A stretch of 64,000 nucleotides of DNA from Bedellia somnulentella (taxonomy: Eukaryota > Arthropoda > Insecta > Lepidoptera > Bedelliidae): NCBI GenBank assembly GCA_963576735.1, contig OY755177.1, positions 9,796,001 through 9,860,000 on the forward strand. The letters run 5' to 3'. This document shows positions 35,901 through 40,228 of the stretch, piece after piece. The notes under the pieces were generated by a model that saw only the letters and a program-made list of their open reading frames with translations, was not told the DNA's origin and ran no database searches. Position 1 is the stretch's first letter, and each line of letters begins with the position of its first letter. Both the position numbers and the translations under genes were made by a program.

Positions 35901-37927
35901 TTGGGACTTATTAATTGTTAAAGCAAAAGATGTTTTAACCGGAAATTGTAGCCGTTTAAATGGAATTGGCAGATCAGTTGGGATCATCGGTATCCTCGGT
36001 ATATGAGCTACGCCCTTCTGTTTTTCGGGCGGGTGTTCTTACCCACTGGACTATCATGTTTTATATTCTAGTCTAATTTTTATCATATCATCACATGCCC
36101 TTCTAGGGATTTATAGTTTTGATTATATGTATGTATTTAGGTATTCTAGTCTTTCAGTCGACAAGGCGATCTGGGCGGACATTAGCTCAGTCACTCAAAT
36201 CGGGGTAGATGGAGAGCTTCGTAGGGATACATATGGGCTGCGATAAAATACACAACTTAAACACGCTTTTTCCACAGCGCACGAAGAGTGTACGTGGGCG
36301 GTCTATGCACGTACAGCTGCGGCATGTTCATGCTGTGTTTACTCCGGGCCCGCGCCGCCGTCATCCTGTTCAGCTGGACGGCCGGCGTAATGTACTCCAC
36401 GCTGTTCACCATGCCCTATCTACTGGTGGCGCATTATCATTCTACGGGAATTGTAAGTTCAGTGTTTTGATTTTATTGATCTTTTGAAAATGTCTATTTT
36501 CAATTCTTAGGAAGAAATAGTCCCACAAAAGTGAGACAACAGGTTTTAATTCAAGAACCAATAAGATAATAAAAGTAGGTATTAAAAAGGAGGGAAACTG
36601 ATATTTACCGTTAAGACATGAGAAAGTTACTTGAGTGGAGAGTTACCTGTTCAGCTGGACGGCCGGCGTCATGTACTCCACGCTGTTCACCATGCCCTAT
36701 CTGCTGGTGGCGCATTACCATTCAACGGGAATCGTAAGTTAAGTGTTGTGCTATTCCTGTTCTAGTCTTTATTTGTCTTGAGGAGTATGATCCGAAAGAG
36801 TGTACGTGGGCGGTCTATGCACGTACAGCTGCGGCAGTTCATGCTGTGTCTGCTGCGGGCCCGCGCCGCCATCATCCTGTTCAGCTGCTGGTACCGCATT
36901 ACCATTTTACGGGGTTTGTGAGTGCGTGGGTTTTAATTTTGTTCTGATGTTGGTATTTGTTGTGATATGTATAGTGTGGGTAGTTAACTATATGTTGACG
37001 AACGTCAGTCGGAATAAATAACTCAAGCCGTATTAACGTCTTCTCATTTATCTCTCCGAAATAACAGTCTTTAAACGAGTGTTTGCAGTAAACGAAACAA
37101 AACAGCCCCGTGTATGACACGAATAGGCATGTGGGAGCGAGTATGTCACGGGAGAAGTGGGAAGCTGACAGGTTATTCATAAAAACTCTCAAACTCCAAC
37201 TTCACGCCGTATATCCCCGACGGGGCTGGCAGAAGTTTAATTCTACCCACGTATTGCTTGAACAGTATACTTATGTGATGTGGGACAGCCCTATCACCGT
37301 CTATATAGCGATATGAGTTACCAACACTAACAACAATGATCAATTAACCACACATATGACTTTAGAAAAGGCAAATGGTGTAGGCCTAACCCAGAATTTG
37401 AACCCTCATTGTCTGCACGACAAGCGGTGTTCTACCCACTGAGCGATCACGGTTGTCTGTCATTACATCACTACTTATGCGGCTCACTCACTTTTGCACA
37501 TCCCTACACCTTTTCATTGGATCCATTTGATGTGGGCTATCCACTCCACTTCCAAAAATGGCTGAGGAATTCCAAAATCTGAAATCTTGGTTACACCTTG
37601 TTGGAATTTAGAACCATAAGCATAAGCAGTAAAATAAACATTACCAATTATTATATTCCCGATATAACAATCCTTGTATTCTGACACTGATGTAAATAAA
37701 TATTCCAGTGGGACAACGCCGGCGGCGGTTGCGGCGACGAGCGCGGCATAGGAACAGATGTAGCAGTAGTGAGCAGTTGCGTGTTCGTAGCTCAGCTGCT
37801 GGTTTCCATGGTGATGGGCATAGCCGTGCGCGCCACCGGTAGCACCGCCGCCGTGGTCGCCGTGGCAGCCACTCTCGCCGCCGCCGCTGCCTTCTGCGCA
37901 AACAATATCACTTATCTTAACTTGTAA
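11292..37927 (+). CDS. SLC45-family proton-coupled sugar transporter, complete nine-exon gene
   Basis: Nine exons join to 1788 bp, 595 residues plus stop: 11292-11497, 14775-15037, 21754-21999, 24030-24131, 25982-26232, 26786-26980, 28110-28240, 36278-36452, 37709-37927. All introns are GT-AG and all phases fit. An in-frame stop at 11271 precedes the ATG, which has an A-rich context. Residues 1-68 are a hydrophilic N-terminal tail. The major facilitator signature KYGRRRPF lies at 139-146, in the loop after TM2. DFDADACQSPARAYLLD (218-234) is the conserved family block in TM4-5. A charged central loop (about 310-375) splits the two six-helix halves. SLC45 members (vertebrate PAST-A and MATP, fly Slc45-1) are 12-helix membrane proteins that carry sugars with protons; which sugar this one moves cannot be read. 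Sequons near N178 and N198 fall in a predicted extracellular loop. Confidence 0.93.
11602..11878. mobile_element. MITE with 50 bp inverted repeats and 4 bp target duplication
   Basis: Both ends carry CGCACTCTCAGAACGAAAGA as inverted repeats, extending to about 50 bp. The element is flanked by ATAA at 11598-11601 and 11879-11882. Inside are two further inverted pairs, around TACTATTCATCG and around AAAGGCACTAATTGTTA. It lies in intron 1 of the transporter gene and has no coding capacity. Confidence 0.8.
12355..12520 (+). mobile_element. RTE-type LINE fragment
   Basis: The + frame reads a diverged form of the C-terminal block seen in the better copy at 59447-60015 (compare VIYRANVDG with EIYRANVEG, then a basic stretch). 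It is a short internal piece without the tail. Confidence 0.6.
12518..12812 (-). mobile_element. Family C tRNA-headed SINE
   Basis: The tRNA-like head is at 12545-12616 on the minus strand, with A-box-like TAGCTCAATTGGCAGAGC and a B-box-like GGGTCGATTCC. The body contains the TTTGCGTTCCCTACCTCCGA block. It lies directly before a second, shorter copy in the same orientation. Confidence 0.7.
12815..13022 (-). mobile_element. Family C tRNA-headed SINE, truncated
   Basis: Second copy in tandem with the previous one. Its head (12856-12928) retains a B box GGTTCGATTCC. The body stops after the CCTACCTCCGA block. A short RTE tail piece, CCCCAATGGGAATAATGGGC, follows at about 13053. Confidence 0.7.
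13507..13756 (+). mobile_element. Family A SINE, full length
   Basis: Runs from GCTGTGTAGTGTCGGCTTAG to the GTGAGTATATGTATGTATG tail, which abuts a second copy in the opposite orientation. Confidence 0.85.
13757..13935 (-). mobile_element. Family A SINE, diverged, tail-to-tail with its neighbour
   Basis: Starts at the shared TATG/CATA tail and ends GCCGACACTATACAGG. The middle is shortened, since the stretch around the GATGGGTCTCC block is missing. Confidence 0.75.
14775..15037 (+). CDS. SLC45 exon 2 (TM1-TM3, KYGRRRPF motif)
   Basis: The acceptor is TTTCAG and the donor G|GTAAGT; entry is in phase 2 and exit in phase 1. It encodes residues 69-157: TM1 (MGIEFSYAGETAF), TM2 (WALSPLIGFFMTPLLG), the SDRC..KYGRRRPF loop typical of major facilitator proteins, and the start of TM3. 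The in-frame ATG at 14764 lies in the intron and is not the start. Confidence 0.92.
15058..15215 (+). mobile_element. Family B SINE fragment
   Basis: Reverse orientation relative to the copy at 30525: it carries GTGAGTACACTGTC and CTCTGAACACTAGGTGACCA. It lacks the tRNA-like head and lies directly after exon 2 of the transporter. Confidence 0.6.
15270..15424 (+). mobile_element. Family A SINE, 3' half
   Basis: Begins at GAGACCCATCACCAAAAACC and runs to a TATGTATGTATGTATG tail. The head half is missing, as in a 5'-truncated retroposon. Confidence 0.8.
15765..15912 (-). mobile_element. RTE LINE 3' end fragment
   Basis: CATACATACAT tail, then the block ending in the PNGN stop region of the RTE ORF, read on the minus strand. 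It lies against the degraded coding remnant at 15910-17290. Confidence 0.65.
15910..17290 (-). pseudogene. Broken ORF of an unidentified, probably transposon-borne protein, split by a SINE
   Basis: Two minus-strand pieces look like one old ORF. The upstream piece (16904-17209, with in-frame sequence before its first Met) carries LPTYCDIIKYYFWLKND and ends in a stop after DPELFVSV. The downstream piece (about 15975-16111) carries PCNTQAVERSVKLLTGASSS. Strings of this kind recur, as I recall, in multicopy insect proteins thought to be mobile-element encoded; the exact family is not recognised. A family C SINE (16321-16605) sits between the pieces. The later ORF residues (KKSQKKTKERK) come from adjoining RTE DNA. 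It lies in intron 2 of the transporter. Confidence 0.45.
16321..16605 (-). mobile_element. Family C tRNA-headed SINE
   Basis: The head at 16351-16424 has a perfect seven-base acceptor-like pairing (GACACTG with CAGTGTC), a D arm GCTC...GAGC and a T-arm-like stretch. A 22 bp hairpin with loop GGAAT (about 16582-16631) overlaps its far end. Confidence 0.75.
17835..18082 (+). mobile_element. Family A SINE, full length
   Basis: Runs from GCTGTGTAGTGTCGGCTTAG to TATGTATGTATGTATG. It lies in intron 2 of the transporter. Confidence 0.85.
18938..19009. repeat. GT microsatellite
   Basis: Alternating GT with a few GTAT interruptions, within the 3' region of the LINE copy. Confidence 0.95.
19130..20002 (-). 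pseudogene. Non-LTR retrotransposon reverse transcriptase, C-terminal part
   Basis: 290 codons are open on the minus strand. GVIQGSILGPLLYLLFVNEI and the catalytic LLFADDLKIF box mark reverse transcriptase palm motifs. They are followed by the QITFTKN and LGIIFDESLSF blocks and a long C-terminal stretch (SLVRSQLEYASVIWNPYY) typical of Jockey/CR1-type LINEs. The endonuclease and the front of the RT domain are missing, so it is not autonomous. The end (RVPRRPDSRLPHTAVF) is arginine- and GC-rich, unlike the rest. Confidence 0.85.
20935..21140 (-). mobile_element. Family B SINE, diverged
   Basis: Carries CGTTTTGTACGAAT, CTTGATATATTAACCAC and the tRNA-like head end CATTGAACTACCA. It lies just outside the right end of the TIR element. 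Confidence 0.55.
21129..21524 (+). pseudogene. LINE C-terminal fragment
   Basis: The open + frame carries LPCQYIYENIMYVKK, IPKYRLSKVNTSFMGLC and KLYNKMPEDISNL. This succession is typical of the extreme C-terminus of Jockey/CR1-type LINE polyproteins in arthropods. The catalytic region is absent. It ends at a stop 229 bp before exon 3 of the transporter. Confidence 0.65.
21754..21999 (+). CDS. SLC45 exon 3 (TM3-TM5, family signature)
   Basis: The acceptor is TTTTCAG and the donor CCAG|GTTTGT; phase 1 at both ends. It encodes residues 157-238, with an extracellular loop carrying NIT and NKS sequons, TM4 (WGVLFTVLGTVFLDF) and the conserved block DFDADACQSPARAYLLD. Confidence 0.93.
22110..22312 (-). 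mobile_element. Family A SINE, very diverged
   Basis: Retains GGTAGC, TTGGTGATTGGTCTCC and CACATCGCC blocks in family A order and ends near CGACACAGC. Many changes make this an old copy. Confidence 0.5.
22766..23010 (+). mobile_element. Family A SINE, full length
   Basis: Runs from GCCGTGTAGTACCGGTTTAG to GTGAGTATGTATGTATG. The head differs from the common form, suggesting a subfamily. It lies in intron 3 of the transporter. Confidence 0.8.
24030..24131 (+). CDS. SLC45 exon 4 (TM5)
   Basis: The acceptor is ATTTCAG and the donor G|GTGAGT; phase 1 at both ends. Residues 239-273 are EDHAKGLSTFTVMAGLGG followed by FMGYGLGGINW, a glycine-rich helix strongly conserved in the SLC45 family. It is split from its neighbours by repeat-filled introns. 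Confidence 0.92.
24179..25108. mobile_element. 930 bp inverted-repeat element with a tRNA-like core
   Basis: Both ends carry GTCGTAGGATGATTTGATGT as inverted repeats, continuing for about 130 bp with GGTTTTTTGCAAAAA blocks. ATATAT flanks both ends and may be the target duplication, though the sequence is simple. Inside are two pairs of direct repeats (TATAGCTAGAGTTATAAAGG and GTAGGAACAAT...AAGTACGT) and a tRNA-like segment. It starts 48 bp after exon 4 of the transporter and has no coding capacity. Confidence 0.75.
24628..24700 (-). ncRNA. tRNA-like sequence (not a functional tRNA)
   Basis: On the minus strand an A-box-like TGGCCGAGTGG and B-box-like GGGTTTGATCC are spaced as in a tRNA. The two acceptor sides do not pair, so it is a tRNA-derived relic inside the inverted-repeat element. 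A related, shorter piece lies at 40329-40386 on the plus strand. Confidence 0.5.
25228..25420 (+). mobile_element. Family A SINE, tail-truncated
   Basis: Starts AGCTGTGCAGTGTCAGCTTA and ends at CTTTCCAAAGGTGGCC, where the tail should follow. Confidence 0.8.
25982..26232 (+). CDS. SLC45 exon 5 (TM6 and central loop)
   Basis: The acceptor is TTTGCAG and the donor GAT|GTAAGT; entry in phase 1 and exit in phase 0. Residues 273-356 include TM6 (VFSLITVIFIVCVSATVTSF), then the charged central cytosolic loop (EIPLPQLKEQEQF onward). The in-frame ATG at 25948 is intronic. Confidence 0.92.
26786..26980 (+). CDS. SLC45 exon 6 (loop end, TM7)
   Basis: The acceptor is TCTTGCAG and the donor TCG|GTTAGT; phase 0 at both ends. 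Residues 357-421 run from the loop end to LCWMAHVCYSLYFTDFVGE-type TM7 sequence (NLFCWMAHVCYSLYFTDF). The WMAH...YFTDF string is conserved in the family. Confidence 0.93.
27504..27545. repeat. Perfect 19 bp hairpin, loop GGTG
   Basis: CTTTGTTGTTTCTTGGTAC and its exact complement are separated by four bases. It lies in intron 6 of the transporter. Confidence 0.85.
27918..28067 (-). mobile_element. Family B SINE, head part
   Basis: Contains CATGATAAATTAGCGATACA and the tRNA-like B-box end GGGTTCGAACCC. It is truncated at both sides and ends 43 bp before exon 7 of the transporter. Confidence 0.6.
28110..28240 (+). CDS. SLC45 exon 7 (TM8)
   Basis: The acceptor is AATTGCAG and the donor TTGG|GTGAGT; entry in phase 0, exit in phase 2. 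It encodes APVGSESRADYEAGVRFG, then CWGMAMYSLSCACYSL and VIEKLIKRLG. The charged EKLIKR stretch fits the cytosolic loop after TM8. Confidence 0.92.
28803..29090 (-). mobile_element. RTE LINE 3' end fragment
   Basis: The minus strand reads the C-terminal block and stop region of the RTE ORF, with frameshifts, and a shortened tail at the low-coordinate end. It lies in intron 7 of the transporter. Confidence 0.65.
29623..29848 (-). mobile_element. Family A SINE, head-truncated
   Basis: Runs from GATACATACATACATATACT to GGAAGAAATGGGGTA, then stops before the GCCGACACTACA head. Confidence 0.8.
29905..30484 (-). mobile_element. Family B SINE copy interrupted by the assembly gap
   Basis: The 5' portion (to about 30115) and 3' portion (from 30316, with tRNA-like head at about 30415-30482) match family B on either side of the N run. 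The true spacing, and whether one or two copies are present, cannot be told. Confidence 0.6.
30116..30315. other. Assembly gap, 200 N
   Basis: Exactly 200 undetermined bases, a typical placeholder length. It is flanked on both sides by near-identical family B repeat, which probably caused the gap. Confidence 0.99.
30525..30872 (-). mobile_element. Family B tRNA-headed SINE, fullest copy
   Basis: About 350 bp: CACGCCAAATATCCCCGAAG, the TCACGTGATAGGGGGCAGGC block, the TCCTCACGATGTTTTCCCTC block, then a tRNA-like head. The head has an A-box-like AGCCCAGTGGGTAGAAC and a degenerate B box on the minus strand. Confidence 0.75.
30950..31065. repeat. Array of CACCTAGGTG palindromes
   Basis: At least three copies of the 10 bp palindrome CACCTAGGTG, each near AATAAAGTTTA or AATTAAGTATA, occur within about 110 bp. 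No family is recognised. Confidence 0.65.
31078..31440 (-). repeat. Tandem array of RTE 3'-tail units
   Basis: About five or six head-to-tail units of roughly 60 bp. Each has a CATACATA stretch, ACTCACGCCATTA-like sequence and GGGGTAGGCAGATACG. The last unit continues into normal RTE sequence (ATCGATCGCCACTTCGTACG). Confidence 0.7.
32880..33775 (+). mobile_element. Possible diverged Helitron-like repeat with GTCT microsatellite
   Basis: A GTCT run lies at about 32913-32956. The region ends near GCGAAGCTGGGACGATCCACTAG at about 33745-33770, a form of the hairpin-plus-CTAG end seen more clearly at 35276-35304. No coding domain is readable, and the 5' limit is uncertain. Confidence 0.35.
34175..34425 (-). 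mobile_element. Family A SINE, diverged
   Basis: Retains CTCACGGCTATAAATCCC, CACTTTTGGAACTTGAGTGG and CATCACCCAAAAATC, ending AAGCCGAAAT where the head diverges. Confidence 0.75.
35399..35648 (+). mobile_element. Family A SINE, full length
   Basis: Runs from GCTGTGTAGTGTCGGCTTAG to TATGTATGTATGTATG. It is inserted in the 3' region of the Helitron remnant. Confidence 0.85.
35733..35987 (-). pseudogene. Helitron Pif1-like helicase, C-terminal fragment
   Basis: 84 codons are open on the minus strand. FALTINKSQGQTF and FTHGQLYVGLSRV match the last two conserved motifs of Pif1/RecD-type superfamily 1 helicases, as found at the end of Helitron Rep-helicase proteins. The first Met is incidental, and the preceding helicase and Rep domains are missing. 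Confidence 0.85.
36278..36452 (+). CDS. SLC45 exon 8 (TM9-TM10)
   Basis: The acceptor is TTTCCACAG and the donor ATT|GTAAGT; entry in phase 2, exit in phase 0. It encodes RRVYVGGLCTYSCGMFMLCL, then RARAAVILFSWTAGVMYS and TLFTMPYLLVAHYHSTGI. Two partial, damaged copies follow at about 36650-36738 and 36796-36911. Confidence 0.92.
36650..36738 (+). pseudogene. Partial copy A of SLC45 exon 8 (3' half with donor)
   Basis: Matches exon 8 from CTGTTCAGCTGG to the ATC|GTAAGT donor. The differences I see from exon 8 are all synonymous third-position changes (for example CTA/CTG, TAT/TAC, TCT/TCA, ATT/ATC). It has no acceptor and lacks the first half, so normal splicing cannot include it as an internal exon. 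Confidence 0.85.
36796..36911 (+). pseudogene. Partial copy B of SLC45 exon 8 (frameshift and internal deletion)
   Basis: Matches exon 8 from AGAGTGTACGTGGGCGGTC to CTGTTCAGC, then jumps to the CTGCTGGT...CATTACCATT end. One base is lost near GGCAGTTCATG (frameshift), and the block between TGGACGGCC and CCCTATC is deleted. The donor is degraded. Confidence 0.85.
37190..37460 (-). mobile_element. Family B SINE
   Basis: Runs from TTCACGCCGTATATCCCCGA to a tRNA-like head with GTGTTCTACCCACTGAGC on the plus strand. Some blocks are shortened. Confidence 0.65.
37709..37927 (+). CDS. SLC45 exon 9 (TM11-TM12, stop)
   Basis: The acceptor is TATTCCAG, phase 0, ending at TAA 37925-37927. It encodes a Gly/Asp loop (WDNAGGGCGDERGIG), TM11 (VVSSCVFVAQLLVSMVMGIAV-like) and a very alanine-rich TM12 (AAVVAVAATLAAAAAF). 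It is GC-rich compared with the surrounding DNA. Confidence 0.9.
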   Translation, partial: WDNAGGGCGDERGIGTDVAVVSSCVFVAQLLVSMVMGIAVRATGSTAAVVAVAATLAAAAAFCANNITYLNL

Positions 37928-38830
37928 AATTCATATCGTTTGATGGTCTTGGCTTAGTGTATTGGTGAATAGGATAGGCCGCGGGTTTGATCCTAGTTGA
38001 AGATAATTTGTATGAGATGAATATGGGTGTTTGTTTCTAAAATGAGTATTACGTGACAAAGTATAAAAGAGTAGGTGGCAAAGGTAGGTGGTAGTGTGAT
38101 AAGCAAAGTAAGTTAGCTTATCACACTAAAAGTTTACGAGTACCAGTACTCTTTGTACCATTTCGTGATTAAATTGGATATTTTGTCAGTAGCAGGATAG
38201 TTATACTCGTAAGTTTGCTCTCTATCGTAAATTGTTATGGTAATAGGGAATATGCATAAAATTTTAAATGCCCTAAAACTTTTTTTCACGAACACTTACT
38301 ATCGCAATATTATAATGAAAAGGTTTTTTTTTAATTTACTTATTATTTAAACCCCTAAAATAATATTCAAAAAGTGCAAAATAAGGGAGCGAAATTCAAA
38401 CTTCCAAAACGCGCCACCATCGGTTGAACGAAATGTGACGTTATCTGACACGAAATTGTATTCAAAAGCGTCGAAAACTCTAAGGTAAACACCCACTGGA
38501 CGTGTCATGTGACGTCACGTCTAGCGCGCGTAAAATGGCGGCGTTTGAGCTGCTTAAATTTTTTAAAAGTTTTAAAATTCAATTTTAAAAATATCTAGAG
38601 GATTTTGAAGCCCAGTAATATTTTTTTCTACGTTATAAAATAGTAAACTATTAATTTAAGACAAAAAAGAAAAACATGAATATTCCCTATTAAACACTCC
38701 GTAAGTTAAATTACGTTAATTACGGTTCAGACATTGACAGCAATAAGATTTTTGTGATAAATCTCGTATAGCTAAAGTATATAAAGGTTTTTTATTTATG
38801 TGAAATTCTGTTCGGCAATAATTACATGAA

Positions 38831-39088
38831 TAAGGGCCGGCGCTGACTGCCGGCATGGCATGGCAAAGAATTTCGGTACAGATATAGCATTTTTAATCTT
38901 ATTACCATGCGTATAGAATTCATTTTGACACAACGATGCCGAGGGAGGCCGCGGTAAGACAGAACGTCGGCATCGTTGTGTCAAAATGAAGTAAAATGAA
39001 TTCTATACTCATGGTAATAAGATTAAAAATGCTATATCTGTACCGAAATCCTTTGCCATGCCATGCCGGCAGTCAGCGCTGGCCCTAA
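38831..39088. repeat. Near-perfect long hairpin, about 110 bp stem
   Basis: 38831-38942 is nearly the exact complement of 38967-39088, with a 24-base loop; the right arm has about 10 extra bases. ATGAA lies at both borders (about 38826 and 39091) and could be a target duplication. It starts 0.9 kb after the transporter stop codon, so it could fall in the 3' UTR if polyadenylation is at about 39500. Confidence 0.85.
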
Positions 39089-39498
39089 GATGAATTTATT
39101 GTCTATAATAGTTTCTTATTTCGTTACGATTAGACGCCATTTTTAACGCCACTTTTGTGTATTTGACGTATGTAGTTTAAACACCATAGTACGTAATAAA
39201 TTCTTACATTTTAAGTAATTGCTGCTGGCAACAATGTGGAATTGTTTATAACTATGGCCAATCCGACCATCAGGCTCAGCTAAATCGAATTAATATTTAT
39301 AATTTGATTGCAAATTGGGTTTTATAAAGAAAATAGTCAAATATTTATGTCTATATTTTTCTTAGTCCTCTGGAATTAATAGAAAGTGGTGAAAATTATA
39401 AACATCAGACCCAATTTTAAGTTAGAAGTGTGTGTGGTCAAGCATTTATAAATGCATTAGAATTGTAAGTGTTGTTGTTGAATGTACTGAAATGTTGC

Positions 39499-39504
39499 AA
39501 TAAA
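39499..39504 (+). terminator. Candidate polyadenylation signal (AATAAA) of SLC45 gene
   Basis: AATAAA in GCAATAAATAATAATA, about 1.57 kb after the stop, with further AATAAA strings near 39565-39577. Which one is used cannot be told from sequence. Confidence 0.3.
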
Positions 39505-39920
39505 TAATAATATATCATGTATAATTGACATGTTACTCCACCGTAAGTAGTGCATGTAAGTGAAATAAATTTAATAAAATAATACTCGATGATATTACTT
39601 TGTTTTTGTTTTTCAAAATTAATAGTTTTATGCCTTTCTGAAATGGTCGCAGTAACTCAATTTCAACAAACAGAATTGGTACCTACATAATGAGACTACT
39701 ACATTAATACTCAGTAGTTAGTATATCCGTAGTATATTAAATATACATTTATCTGGCTCATCCTTACTACAAATAACCCATTTATCTGGCTCATCCTTAT
39801 AAATAAATATATTGTGAAATAATGTGATACTCAAAATCTAACCTCTATGGCTTATTAGAAAGCATGTTACAAAATTTTTACAACTGTTCATTAAATTACC
39901 AACTAGCATAGCAATTTCAT

Positions 39921-39960
39921 AATTTGACTCATTATTCCTGCTAATTTGTAAAATTAAGCT
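39921..39960 (+). promoter_or_regulatory. Conserved upstream block of odorant receptor A
   Basis: AATTTGACTCATTATT followed by AAAATTAAGCT lies about 150-115 bp before the ATG. The same two strings in the same order occur at almost the same distance before the second receptor gene (51148-51187). The surroundings are far less alike, which suggests a retained promoter element. Confidence 0.5.
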
Positions 39961-40073
39961 TTACGAGTAATTGTGGTGCATTTAATCCTGATTGTAAGAT
40001 TGTAACCAAGTACTAGATAGTCTAGTCACAATTATACTTCATTTGCATTTCAAAGATCAAGAACTCTTCAAGT

Positions 40074-40228
40074 ATGATTGTTCTGATTGAAAAATTGAAA
40101 CAGTTTTTCAGCAGAAATGATTTCGATTTTGAGTCAAATGATATTTGTATGCGATCTTTTCACTCGCAGTTATTCGTTGTGTTGGCAATAAATGGCATCT
40201 TTTTTAATAATAAAAAGTCCAAGTTGAG
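40074..40228 (+). CDS. Receptor A exon 1
   Basis: The ATG sits where the paralogue's exon begins. It encodes MIVLIEKLKQFFSRNDFDFE and a hydrophobic end (LFVVLAINGIFFNN), with donor GAG|GTAAGA in phase 2. Confidence 0.88.

Larger units (their letters stand above)
35276..35987 (-). mobile_element. 3' part of a Helitron, interrupted by a family A SINE
   Basis: On the minus strand the order is a helicase C-terminal ORF (35987-35733), a 3' region, a hairpin GCCCG...CGGGC (35304-35282) and a terminal CTAG (35279-35276) followed by T. Hairpin plus CTAG and insertion next to T are hallmarks of Helitron 3' ends. A family A SINE (35399-35648) has landed between ORF and end. The rest of the element is absent. 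It lies in intron 7 of the transporter. Confidence 0.7.
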
